64,000 bases of DNA from contig CM043969.1 of NCBI GenBank assembly GCA_014529385.2, positions 72,690,676-72,754,675 on the forward strand, written 5' to 3'. The notes beneath the pieces are model-generated. The model was not told the origin of the DNA. It made no database searches and saw only the letters and a program-made list of their open reading frames with translations. The stretch's first letter is position 1, and each line of letters begins with the position of its first letter. Below are positions 33,870 to 45,406 of the stretch, piece by piece. Position numbers and translations under genes: made by a program. Origin of the DNA: Adiantum capillus-veneris. Lineage: Eukaryota > Streptophyta > Polypodiopsida > Polypodiales > Pteridaceae.

Positions 33870-34480
33870 TTCAGGCGTGTGCTTTCTGAAAGCATACTGG
33901 TCCCACCAAAGAGCAAACAAAGCAAACCTGCGCTTTCAAAATCTACTCGAATTTTATCTGAAGTATCTTCGTGCCCCAACCTATCTTCGTGCCCCGACCA
34001 TGGACGTATTAGCCACTCCCACCCTTCATCGCGCATTGGGCGCACTCCTGTCTGCATTGCTCTGCCTTACAGGGCATAAGCCATAAAGATCACTCACAAA
34101 GAAGGATCAAGGATTTTTTTTCAAGCCGCTCTTTTTCTCAGAGGCAATGCCATGCAGTGGTGGATGTTTCTAGCTACCAAGCCGCATACTCCCAAGGACT
34201 TGGCAAGCTTTCAAGAATTTTTTTGCCCGAGGTTACATGCCTTCAGACATCTTCCTTTGGATTGCAACTTCTGGCAAAGTGGGGTATCTTGAAAGGCTTG
34301 CCGCAAAAACCCTAGCAAATCAAAACTTGAAATTTCTCAACATCTCTCAACAAGTGTCTCTTCTCGAGATGATAACCTTGGAGGTCCAGTATGATTGATA
34401 TATTTTGGGGTTACCATAACGGCCACAGGAACATTGTCTGTCGAGGCTTGTTTTGATTATTCAAGCACTTATGGACCATG
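33870..34480 (+). mobile_element. Family 3 gag remnant (+)
   Basis: A decayed Gag-like stretch after the primer site, recognisable near 34140-34250 (AMQWWMFLATKPHTPKDLASFQEFF). Broken and old, with no downstream pol. Confidence 0.6.
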
Positions 34481-36594
34481 CTGTAGTTGGCTACGACCTT
34501 ATGAAAAAAATCTAATCCTAATCTTGGTGCAGGTTTCAAGATGGAAAGCCATTCGTCTTTTCGAGCTCGACTGATGTCGAAACTGCTTTCTAAGTTTGAG
34601 TTTTGTTTGAGAACTTGTTTGGTATTTGTTTGAAATAGATGGTATCTAATTTAAACCTGTCTTGGTGCGGATTTGAACTGTTTGGCTTTGTTTTTGATAC
34701 TGGTTTCAATGATTGGTGATTTTACTCTTGGGTGGAGTACTGAGAAATGATTTGAGAATGCTTGCTCATACTCATGACCCGAACCCTCGTGGTTATTTGC
34801 GGGGGGAGTATTGAACGTTTGAAAAGTGTTGTTTTTATTCATGGCCTAGACCCTTGTGGTTATTTACGGGGGGAGTATTAAGAAGTCTGAGCAGTGGTTA
34901 TTCTCAGCACCTCCAAACGACACAGGCTGTGGTCGGGGGGGGGGGGGGGGGGGGGGGGGGGGCGGCGTTTGGTTGTAAAAGGCGTCTCTATCTCCCGGCT
35001 TGGACCTTTTTAGGTTATGCGGGAGGAGTGATGAGGGAATCTTTGAACAATTCATGGCCTAGGTTATTTACGGGAGAGTGCTCATCGGCGGCTTTATGTT
35101 TCTACGTCTTGTAACATGCATATGCAAGCATTCGTGTTGCATTGTGATGTGCCAACCACTGAATATTCGTTATTGGATGAGGTACTTCTGGGAAACCAAC
35201 GACCAAGGATATCAAGAGTTCCCACCTGGAATGAGACTCCCTATTGGATGAGATACTTATGGGAAACCACTGATAAAAAGAGATTTGTAGGAGGAAGGCC
35301 ATCATCCTTGCAAAATTTATATGGTGCCAGTCTCATTTTTGTTTAAGTGAAACAACCCTCTTTAAACTATTCACTGACTTGCAGGAATTAAGGTGCCTAG
35401 TGGAATTCTTTTCCAATTCATGTTTGTTTGGACTTTTCTCGACAGGGTTTGTGGATAAGTTGGGGGTGGCAACTTTGGTGAAAGTGGCGAAAGATGGGAT
35501 TGGCAGAAGTTCAATTGGTTTGTTAGCTGCAGCAACATGAATAATGAAGGGTTTATTATCTATTTTCATATTGCCCATTGTTGACTTGTGATCTGAAACG
35601 CATTTCACGTGAAGAAGTGTTGCCAAATCTCGGCCTTGTCACGTTAAAAGAAAATTTGCAAAGCCATTGTTGGTGTTTCAAGATTGTAGGACCTGAAGTG
35701 TGTGAATATAAGCTCCTATTTTAGGTGATTAGTGTTTGTTTGTCCCTTAAAATATATTCCAAACCTAAACATGTATACGATCATGTGGATTTTTTGCTTT
35801 GTAGAGCGAATTGTCATTTTTCTGAACGTCCGCAGATTACTCATCAACGTGCCTCCCGTTACTCTGCAACTAGTGCCACCTGTTTGTGCTGAAGCTGCTT
35901 GAGGACATTCCATCATCTTCTTCCTCCAACTGAAATTGTTCCCGAGTATTGAGCATCTTGTCTTTTCATGTCTTGCATTCAAGCCTATATCTGTACTGAA
36001 GTTCTTATTGAACATCGTCTCTTTTCATGTCTTGTATTCAAGCCTATATCTGTTCTGTTTTTTTTTTTCTGCTTGATCATGCTGTATGTTGAAGAATATG
36101 TGAGCTATGGTATCATTTTTTTTTTAAAATGCACATCTTGTCGTACCTCTTTCGCAGCTCACAGTTGATTTTACTGATTGTAGCTTGACATCACATAGAA
36201 TTTTGAGATGCCTTATCTTCATTTCTGAGCTGTACTTCCAAAGGGTCACCAAAGCTGAAGGGCATGGAAGAGTGATTTTTTTGTGTAGGGTGAAGATGCA
36301 CACAGGCAGTCATTGACATTGAGGCTCTCCTACATTGGTTCCTCATTGAGGCTCTCCTCATTGGTTCCTCATAGGGCTACATTGATTTTATGGCTCCCCC
36401 ATATGGGCACCATGAGTTTATCGGTGTACATTGAGCTAGGTGGTAACCTTTGCTGCTTTTGATCTGTTACCACCACCAAACTTAGATTTTTACGTTGGTT
36501 CACTAGTTAGAGTGTCATATTGTCCTAGGTTGCTTTGTCAGACTTAATCCGAAAGCATGCTAGCCCAATGCTGGCTCCCATTTGAGTGTCAATT
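34481..36594. other. Unassigned region with small repeats
   Basis: No gene recognised. It holds four degenerate copies of a motif GTGGTTATTTRCGGGGGGAGTATT (34790-34815, 34855-34882, and weaker near 35012 and 35062) whose purine core resembles a polypurine tract. There is a run of 28 G (34935-34962) and a degenerate pair about 71 bp apart (35172 and 35243, TTGGATGAGRTACTT). It also has a tandem pair of about 63 bp (35952-36060) and a pair near 36316-36371. Probably old retroelement remains. Confidence 0.5.
34935..34962 (+). repeat. Poly-G run (28 G)
   Basis: Twenty-eight consecutive G. Able to form G-quadruplex in principle, and also a common place for sequencing error. Confidence 0.9.
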
Positions 36595-37060
36595 AGAGTT
36601 GGCATTGACTATTGTCGGTCTAAGCAATCAGCAATAACATGAATTTTATCCATATCGATCGCTATGCCGTTTTTAGACACTATGTCCAAGAATTTTTCCT
36701 TGTCTGCCCATAAATGTGCACTTTTTGAGATTTAAGCAAATCCTATAAAGTCTACTTTTGTTGAATACTTTTTTGAGATGTTCAAAATGATCAGCCCAGA
36801 GTGATGAGTGTACACATAGATCATCCATATATACTTCCAAGAAATTCCAAAGGTATTCTTTGAAAGCGTAGCTCATCAATCTTTGGAAGGTGACAAGAGC
36901 ATTAGTTAAACTCAAAAGGCATAACCCTATAGGCAAAAATACTTCATTTAGCTGCAAAGGCAGTTTTATGATGATCTTTGGGATCGACCAAAAGTTGATT
37001 GTACTTTGAAAATTCTTGCAACTCATTCTAAAACATGATCGATGATTGGAAGAGGGTAGT
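36595..37060 (-). mobile_element. Ty3/gypsy RT fragment
   Basis: Minus-strand fossil: LPIGLCLLSLTNALVTFQRLM, the catalytic box VYMDDLCVHS, HFEHLKKVF, KKCTFM and VSKNGIAID. Only the central part of RT remains. It lies downstream of integrase pieces of another minus-strand element, so it is a separate insertion. Several breaks. Confidence 0.85.
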
Positions 37061-38400
37061 TACTTCGACACTAGAGAGCAAACACTTGTTTACTTAAAAT
37101 ACAATTTGAAATGAACCGAGGCATACAAATAGTCCTGTCCCTCAAAACTTCTCTTTATTTATGGGAGTATTATGCATAGTATCGTGGACAATACTAGTGA
37201 AAAATTAGCATTGTAGCTAGATGAGTGTTGATGTTGATTCTTCAAGCCACGTTATTTATATCTACTCAAGTGTTTACATTCTCCTCCATCTGTAGCTAAA
37301 TGAATGTCGATGTGGATTCTTTTAGTTGCATGTTCTTTACATCTACTCTCTCAAGTGCTCGCATTCTCCAACGTTTGCTTTCATTTGTCTTCCAAATACG
37401 ACGTCACAATCTTTACAAGCACGCAAAACAAGAGAACGCCTATCCTAGAGTAGATTGAACAAAGCCTTTGGAATAGAAGTAGATGAATGGTTGAAATCTT
37501 CAATTGTGATTAATTTTTCATGACACTATGCTTTCATTGTCGACATAGGTTAAGGATAACTTCCACATGATTTCCATCGAAGAAGGATAGTTGAAACTAT
37601 GAGAAAAGTGTAGAATTCAGTTATATCATGGACTGTTTTGATATAAATCAGCTTCGCATAAATAGCCTAGGATAAGGAAAAGAGGTTCCCCTAATGTAGA
37701 AGCTTCAAAGTGCAAAAAATGCTATAAAAATTAAGTTTTTAGTTTCCAAAACTTGAAATTCTCTCATAAATAAGTCTTTTTAGATTTGCCACTAGTCCCA
37801 CTAGTCAAATTTTTTAAGTGGACAAAAGACCTTGAATCAACTAACTTTGATCAAATTGAGAATTTTGACTAGTGGCAAATCTGAAAAGTCTTAGGTTTTT
37901 CTCCTCCTCAAAAGGAGGTTATACTTACCACTTGTTTCAATATACATGAAGGAAGTGTTGGGCATCTATGAAGAACTCTTTATCAACCCACTTTGCAAGA
38001 TAGTTCGTCATCTTAACAATATGCCGTCTCACATTTTTTTCAAATGTTGCCTTGCGATATTCATGAAAACAAATTTGATCATGTTACAAAATATATTTCA
38101 GCTCATCAACTTCCGGTGGATCTTTGTTGTCTAGATAGCTCATTAACTTTTAGTGGAACTTCATTCAATATACTTACGAAGAAGATTTATAGAAAAGCAT
38201 TATGTATACTTGAAAAGAAGACTTACAAAAAGACACTTTATTGATCCTTTCAATCTCACAAAAAGGACCATAATAGCTAGTAGTAAGTTAAGGATACATT
38301 CCTTTTTTTTTAGTGCATTTTCTTTTGCTTTTAGAAGTCAAGAGTCTCATTATTTGGCTTTCCTTTCATTCTAGATTTCTCAAATTTTAGTAATACCCAA
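37061..38400. other. AT-rich stretch without recognised gene
   Basis: There is a degenerate tandem pair of about 80 bp (37212 and 37292, GTAGCTARATGARTG) and a fold-back at 37772-37892. No open frame of note. Confidence 0.5.
37772..37892. repeat. Fold-back (inverted repeat) with 25-bp arms
   Basis: Left arm 37772-37796 and right arm 37868-37892 pair at 23 of 25 positions (shared core AGATTTGCCACTAGT), with a loop of about 71 bases. It could be a MITE-like fold-back or a small-RNA hairpin. Confidence 0.7.
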
Positions 38401-40180
38401 TCATTTCCTTCAACGTGAATTCATCCTTTGTGCTTATTTGCAGTGTTCTTATACTTTTCTTGTGAACTAGCAATGGCTGTCCTCTCCTGAGAAAATGCAA
38501 TATTCAAGTCTCCTACATATTCATTAATTGTTGCAAAGAGTTATCCTTAGTACTAAGATTAGGTGGTAAAATCCCTTTGCCAAATAAAATTTCAAAAGGA
38601 GCATTTCTTGTGAATGGATGCACTATATTGTTGTTATAAGCAAATTCCACGCGTAGTAGTTACTTTTCTCACATATAGTCTTTTGATATGAAACAAAGCA
38701 TTTAAAAGATCCAAGACTGTTAAATTTTTAGCCTCACTTTACCCATCTATTTGAGGATGATAAGCTAATGGAAGTTTGTTCCCATGTTAACAAACAATGC
38801 TCTCCAAAAGAGACGTAGTTCTTGGATCTCTATCTCCCCTAACAGACTTCTCAACATTCCATGATGTTTGAACATGGCCACCATAAAGGAGTTTCTTTGC
38901 TAAATCTGTAGACAATCGTCCATATAACATCATTGCCTTGTTGACTCCTTGAAAAGTCTATTATGAAGTCCATTGCAATGCTTTCCATGGTTACAAAGGA
39001 ATAGTAAAGGCTGATGTCACAATCAAACCAGAACAAGAAATTCTTACTATAAATATCTAACAAACTAATCCTCTATACTCCATCTACATACCTTATGCTA
39101 GTTCAAAGTTTGATAGGTTGCTGCAAATTGTGAGAGATTATAAATTGTGATGCTTGTAAGTCATTGATGATTGATCTTTTAAATTGGGCATTTTATGCAT
39201 GTCAAACTTGACATTTTGGCAGGGTAATTCATTCACATGCATATTCTTCAATATCTTACCGCATAATTGGTCGAAAGAAATTATATTCTATTGTATGTGT
39301 TGTAGGCATTATTCCTCTTTGACCAACAAAAGGGGGAGCATGGTACTCATCTATTAGTCTATGCTTCAACTCGGCTGTAATACATAAGCAATTATCGCTC
39401 ATTAAATACAGACATTTGATGTCATAAGAAGCATGTGAATGACCAAATATCAAAGCAGTCCACATTGGTGCAAAATCAAGATTTGTATCATACTTTTCAC
39501 ATGTCATTGACAAGTCATTGTGAGATGCAATAGAGATGCCTGCTATGTACGACTTTCTTGTTGACAATGCATGTGACTACATTTTTCTTTCTTGGGGTGT
39601 GTATAATTAGAAAATGGAACCTCAAGAGAGCATTTTCCATCCACATATGCTTTTTTTAACTTGGTTTGAGTAAGAAAACACTTCAAACTTTGATGAACGG
39701 TCTTCTAAAATCAGCCCCAAGCAAGTAATGTTTTCAAATTATCAATGCATGAACTACAACCAAGAGTTCTTTTCATATATTCCAAGAGAGAGCTTTGCAT
39801 CACACAATTTGCGACTTTCTTATGCAACAGGATGTTTGTCTTTGTTTAAAACAACTCCTAAATATTTTGCACATGCATCATATTCCACAACAAATGGTCT
39901 TGTATGACCAAATTAGATCATTTGTGATTACATTGTTCAATGCATCAAAATCATGCTTCTCATCATCTATCCATTTTAATATAGTTTCCTTATTTTTAAA
40001 GTCATGCAAAGGAGAAGAAATCCATGCAAATTGGCAAATGAATCTATTGTAGTAAAAGCACAAACCAAAAGAGCTTGATACATCATGTGTATATTGTAAG
40101 TCTTACCAATCACAGATTACATCAATTTTTGAAGGATCCATTTATATCCCCATCTTTTGATACAATGTGCTGAAGATATT
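38400..40180 (-). mobile_element. Ty3/gypsy element, heavily decayed
   Basis: Minus-strand fossil. From high to low coordinate: end of RT (HIVSKDG, about 40100-40175; FYYNRFICQFAWISSPLHD, 39878-40063), pre-integrase/zinc part (RLIDEYHAPPFVGQRG, 39256-39567), integrase core (MESIAMDFIIDFSRSQQGNDVIWTI, 38851-39063) and later core/GPY-side scraps (APFEILFGKG, about 38580). Many breaks, so it is very old. Confidence 0.8.
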
Positions 40181-40184
40181 ATAT

Positions 40185-40440
40185 CTTTAATAAGAAGCCA
40201 ACACCATCTTGATTTGGTACCATTGCTGCATACACGAGCATGCCAAATACATTTTTCTTGAAGATCGAATCTATTACCCAGGAACTATTGCTTGAGAATC
40301 GTATACACATGCGAAGCATCCAATCATCTTGGATAACTAGAATGAAGGGTCGATCTGTCTCCTCAAGTGCATAGGGGTTGTAGGGTTGATAGTGTAGCAC
40401 CTTGTTCCGCTCTTTCAACTTAAGAGCCTTCTTGTACATT
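40185..40440 (-). pseudogene. MULE-like transposase fragment
   Basis: A minus-strand frame with KVLHYQPYNPYALEETDRPF, IQDDWMLRM, SSWVIDSIFKKNVFGM and YAAMVPNQDGVG. The VIDSxFKxNxxGMxxYAAxVPNxxG pattern resembles the first catalytic Asp region of MULE/SWIM-type transposases. It is broken off at 40180, where gypsy RT sequence resumes, so it seems to be an insertion of one element next to another. I am not certain of the family. Confidence 0.45.
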
Positions 40441-40698
40441 GATGACTAGTCGCCACTTCCAAGCCTTCCTACAACAATGAATATGGTTAACATAGGTAAG
40501 TATAAACCCAAGCAGACAACACAACATATAAACCTGGTCAAGTGTAAACCCAACTGCATTTCAGTTCACAAAAAGTAAAGCACATATTTTTTTGGCGGCT
40601 TGAGTTAGGTTTTAAAATGTTACTCAAACCCAACAACAAAGGTGTAATTAGTAGCCCTAAAAAAAATCCAAGTTCGTTTCAAGTCATAAGCTAGCTTT

Positions 40699-41370
40699 GT
40701 GGATGTAGAGTACTTTAGAACCTCCTTGACATCTCAAGAAATATGGACATCTAAGAACAATAAAGAGTGGATAGCAGAAATAGTAGCAACATACATCCCT
40801 ACATTTGACAAGCATCCTTTGAGTTTTTTAGACAATCTACAACATCCAATGATGACAAAGCAACACTATAGATGCAAGCTTGCTTGCAAAGTCAAGGGGA
40901 GAGAAATGACATGTGAGTATGGTTTCCATCTCCACAAATATTTTAGTGGTTGTCCTACCGTTGAGGGTATCTATCTCATCAACAATTTTTCAGTTGTCCC
41001 TCTTGAAATCAAACACAATGAGAAGATAGTCAACCCTTTGCTAAATTTAGATCTCTTAGATCTCAAAGAAAGGGAAGCTTTGACTTCTTTGGCCTTATCT
41101 AATATAGAGAAAGGTAAAAAAATCCTTATCGAAGATTTTTTTTGAAGCCATCCCCTTCTCCTTCCCCGACAGGTGGAGCTTGATGCGATCCGCCTTGATA
41201 ATAAACTTTGGGATTTTGAACTTATTAACCATTCTGCTCCCTTCACCGTTTCAACTCTTGCTCTTTTATGCAGCCTTACTCCAAAGGTTGTGGAACAATG
41301 CAAAACCCTAGCTCTTCAATCAAAACACCCCCTCTCCTCGGATCTACCCTTCGAGCTCCTTCAAGTATAG
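40699..41370 (+). pseudogene. Orphan coding-like region, unknown protein
   Basis: Two plus-strand frames, 40699-41145 (148 residues) and 41173-41370 (65 residues), lie end to end in the same frame, separated by a stop codon. Coding-like sequence seems to continue in weaker form to about 41500 (KLFAQTKGWALYILNQ). It contains a Cys/His/Lys patch (HYRCKLACKVKGREMTCEYG) and a Leu-rich helical stretch. I do not recognise it. It could be part of a DNA transposon or a host pseudogene. It lies close to the MULE-like scrap but on the other strand. Confidence 0.4.
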
Positions 41371-41699
41371 CTGTCTGAAGTGGATGCCAGCAAATGCTCC
41401 AGCTCCAAACTCTTTGCTCAAACCAAAGGATGGGCCCTTTACATACTAAATCAAGGACAAAAAAATGTTTCTAAAAAGATGTTGGAACACCTATAAGCCC
41501 TTTGTGAAATGGCATTGTCAGAAGATAGATACTAGTTCTTCTTGCTCAACCTCTATCATTTGGTTCGACCAACTGCTTTGGTATGTTTCAAAATTTATCA
41601 AAGTTTCTCCTATTCTCCTCAAGCTCGACCCAATTTTATGCCTTCATAGCTTAGGTTTCCTCCTTTCCTTTGGTACTTCGTCATGAAGTCATTGTATAT

Positions 41700-43321
41700 T
41701 ATGTTGTTCATGACATCTTCTTGAAGTAGCTAAAGGTCTAATTTTGTACTCTCCTGGGGCACCTCTTCTTTCAAAAATTCATTCTACTCGCATTGCTACC
41801 ACAATTGAAAGTATTCTCAAACGTTACGTCCTAAAGTACACAATGAAGAATAACCAATTACAATTATTGAATATTTTCTCCTGGAGTGCAACAAGGCTTG
41901 GTCATTGGCTAATAAGATTCATAGAATACCATCTGGGGCACCACAATAGTTTCTTATTTAACCCCATACTATAACACTTCATTAATTAACAAGGAGGAGG
42001 AACTTGTCATGCACATAGACCAAGATGTGCACAGTGGATCATGTGGTTGAGCCAAAAAAAAGATCATATCATGTGATTTCACATAAGAGGCTAAGTTTTG
42101 AATGTATAGCTAAATATTTATCAATTTCTTGACAATGTGGCTTGATAACATTGCTTATACAACCTTTAGGAAGGTGATACTAACCAATGTATGGGCTTGC
42201 AATTTATGTTTGAGAGAGAGAGAGAGAGGAGGGGAGGGGAGGGGGCCGGGGGGGGGACTATGTATAAATTGTGTATATTCTGTGCGTTCAAGGGTTATTT
42301 TTAAAATATCAATTTGTGAATTTTTTACAAATAAAATGCACCCTTTTCTCATTCAATTTGTAAATTTATTTCTCCAATTGCATTTTAAGGTACCCTTTTG
42401 CATGTGAAAATGTGAGATTTTTTAAAAAAAATTAATTGCTTCTATTGCACTCACGTGATAGTCACATCATGATCAAGTGACCCCCCCAATCCAATACTAC
42501 CTCTAGCCGATGTATGGGAGGGTGCTTTTAGGATCTTTTCGTTTATCTCAAGTTTGAACGTACTCTAATTGTTGGTTAGAACAAGGTTGGTTGGATCATA
42601 AGTATACACTATCATCATAAGTGATCCTGAGTATACTTAACCACACAACACTACTTTGTTCTTGTTCTTATTATAAATCCATATATAGTAGTAGGATTGA
42701 TTGCACACTTCACTACTTGCAAGCTCCACCGCATGGATTGCATATTTTGAAAATTGTAAAGGATATTTAGCAACTCTCCACCATACTTCCATCTAGCATT
42801 CAAGTAGTCCATGGACTAAAATAAATTCTCGACATTTTTGAAGTGTAGGAGGTCTGCATATGTTTGTTCTTTGTTGGTAGTGTTATTGAATTATTATTTT
42901 ACGATATTTGATTGTAATTGAACGACAGAAATTGAGTTCAATTTGATGTACATAACAAAAGCTACACTTAGCATTAAAAGTATATTTGTGCATACATGTC
43001 AAAACTAATAAATTTATGCTGCTACAACAAGGCCAATTCAGCATCACTAGTTTTTAGTTTTGGAGCTCTACATTTGCCGGAGAAAGAGGACCTGAAACTC
43101 AATCCTGGTGCAAAAGCCATGCAAATTGCAATGATCCAATTTTGCTAAGCAGAGGAAGGCCAAAAATGGTTAAGACTACAAGGTAAGCCAAAAAAGGGAG
43201 GGGTATAATAAGGTCTTCTTCACCTTTGGGTGCTAATACAAGAATATGCCAAAATTTGTGTGCTACTTTACTTCATGAAGGAGGTGGGGGCCAAAAAAGG
43301 AGAGAATGTAAAGTGTACTGG
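41700..43321. other. Intergenic region beyond the MATE gene
   Basis: No gene seen. A (GA)n stretch followed by a G-rich tract (42214-42257, GGGG runs) could form a G-quadruplex. The rest is AT-rich. The 3' untranslated region of the MATE gene should lie at its upper end. Confidence 0.5.
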
Positions 43322-45406
43322 TCAAGCTTTTGGTGAACGTTTTGAAATTGAATTGCTCTTTTCCCCTTCATCATGCTCACAGTCTCCAGGAGCCTCTTCA
43401 TGCTCTTGCTCTTTATCTTCTAGTAGACCCCTTTTCTCTTCATCCTCTTGCTTAATTTGAACTGTGCAAGCCATCCTTTCTTCATCGTCCCCTTTCTTCA
43501 CCATGCCCTCCTTTGTACCCTCTTCTACCCTTTCACTTTCCTCCGTCCTTAAACCCCCTATTCCCCCACTTGCCTTTGTCAACCCCTTTGATCTCTCTGC
43601 TTCTTGTAGCCAATTTGTCCTCAGCATCACTAGCATCATGGATACGGCACATGTTGCTTGCGCTGCAAGTAGCCCTAACCATAACCCCACGAACCCGTAT
43701 CCCAGCCCAAACACAAGAATGATGGCAACAGGCATTCCTATCACATAGAAGCAGGCCAAATTTATCTTTACTCCCACCGAGGGTCGCGCACTGCCTCGCA
43801 AGACGCCACATCCTGTCGTTTGTGGGCTGTTTCCGAGCTCGCAAAGCCCGATAATGGGCAATGCCATTGCAGTGAGGCGTAGTATAGTCTCATCATTTGT
43901 AAACATTCGCCCCCATGTGTGTCGAATTGTGGTAGTGAATGCCATTGCAATGATGCCTAGTAACACAGCACAACATGAAGCTACCATGACCGCTAGCCGT
44001 GCCTTTGCCGGCCGGTTTGCCCCGAGCTCATTGCTCACTCTTGTAGATACTGCTAAGCTCAGAGATGATGGGAATATGTACACTAATGCAGTGATTTGAA
44101 TGAGTATACCCATGGTTGCTACTGTTGCCTTGGCCTCTACTAGGAGCCCTGAAAGCATTATCATGAGCTCATACCACCACCATTCTAAGCACACTGAAAC
44201 ACAGCTTGGAATGGCTAGCTTTATCAATGGTGCCCAGTCCTGTTTGCTGAAGAGGGAGCTCCAAGAGGACCACATTCCCTTCATATAAACCTTTTTGGAG
44301 TACTTCAGGTATGCTATCAAGAAGAGAAGCATGTTGACATTCGTGCAGACAGCTGCCAGTGCCACGCCTCGGATGCCCAAATGCAAAACATTCACAAGGA
44401 GCACATTCGCAAGCACGTGCAGAGGCAAAGCAATGCCAGCACAGCAGGAGATGGGTATGGTGATGTTTTGGCTTCTGAGGTAGATTCTTAGGGGGTGCAA
44501 AACACATTGAACAGCAAGGTCAGGAATGGAGTAGAGGATATATATGCTTGCCATTTGGGTGACGCTCTCGTCCTGCCGACACAAAAGAAGTATCTTCTGC
44601 ATGTTCAGCCAAAGTATTGCAATGGGGAAGGATGCACACATGAGGCCTACCATGGCCCTTTTTGTAGTTATCATCATAAGGCTCCATTGCTTTGCCCCAT
44701 ATGCTTGCCCACAAATGGGCTCCATGCCAAGAGCCAGTCCGTAGAGCACCGAATAACCCGTGATGTTGGCAAAGGCAATGGACAATGCGCCTCCCGCAAG
44801 CTCTAGCTCGCCCAGCCGTCCCAAAAAGTACATTGAAATGATGCCTCTAGGGTATAACAAGAGGCCTGCTACTATCAAAGGTACAGCATTTCTCATCAAC
44901 TGGCTGAGCTCTTCACAGACCTGATGAGCCAAGAAGAGAGAAATCATTATACAGACATTGGATATGTAATCAAAACATGAAATCTAGATGAGTGAGGGTG
45001 AAAGCAGAGATTTTCCATGGTCATGATGCTAATCAAATAGAAGTTAGCTTGAATAGGTGCGAATGACATGATCCATTTATGAGTTTCTTTGAATTATCCT
45101 TGAAGAATACATACACATGCATGCTTGATCATACAACAGTGGTAATTCTTGAAGAGGCTTATCAACTAACCACGTGCTAGCTTAGAAAATTTATTGGCAG
45201 CAAGCAGAATACAATAATAAATATACCTCAGAGGGGGTTGAATAATTTGATGTTTCATAGCTGCTTTTTTTGATGCCACCTTCAATGTCATGATCGATCT
45301 TCAGCACAGATGATTCATCGAATGACCATGGGGCGCATTTATCCACGGAGCACACATTGTCTTCTCCCAAGTCATTTGATGTATTGTGATCAGATGTCCT
45401 GCACAT
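43322..45406 (-). CDS. MATE-family efflux transporter (DTX type), two exons
   Basis: A multidrug and toxic compound extrusion carrier: a membrane antiporter that exports organic compounds or hormones using a cation gradient. I read exon 1 as 45406-45227 (60 residues, MCRTSDH...) and exon 2 as 44920-43322, joined in phase 0 over a 306-base GT-AG intron (donor GAG|GTATAT, acceptor with a pyrimidine tract, CATCAG|GTCTG). The product is about 592 residues. It has about twelve hydrophobic segments in two MatE halves, with GRLGELELAGG, ANITGYSVLYG, MEPICGQAYGAKQ, HPLRIYLRSQNIT, SVCLEWWWYE, STRVSNELGANRPAKAR, LCELGNSPQTTGCGVLRG. These match the plant DTX48-DTX51 branch (ADP1/ZRZ-like) from memory. 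The acidic Glu/Asp/Lys tail of about 80 residues is longer than in those relatives. No break is seen. The start Met is chosen because relatives begin MCN/MCD; another Met lies 11 codons upstream. It is the only clear host gene here. Confidence 0.9.
44921..45226 (-). other. Intron of the MATE gene
   Basis: 306 bases, GT at 45226-45225 and AG at 44922-44921 on the minus strand. AT-rich, with a pyrimidine-rich end (TTTCTCTCTTCTTGG). Without this intron the frame would start at 44947 with residues that do not match the family. Confidence 0.75.

Noticed and set aside
35333-35626. Minus-strand frame of 97 residues as a gene
   Set aside because: No recognisable motif, no splice context and a neighbourhood of old repeat remains; likely chance.
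43464-44806. Plus-strand frames across the MATE gene
   Set aside because: They overlap a strongly family-matched minus-strand gene and have no protein-like features of their own.
44921-44947. Start of the MATE protein at 44947 without an intron
   Set aside because: The nine residues before VCEELSQ look like a pyrimidine-rich splice acceptor, and an upstream exon supplies a family-like N-terminus in the same phase.
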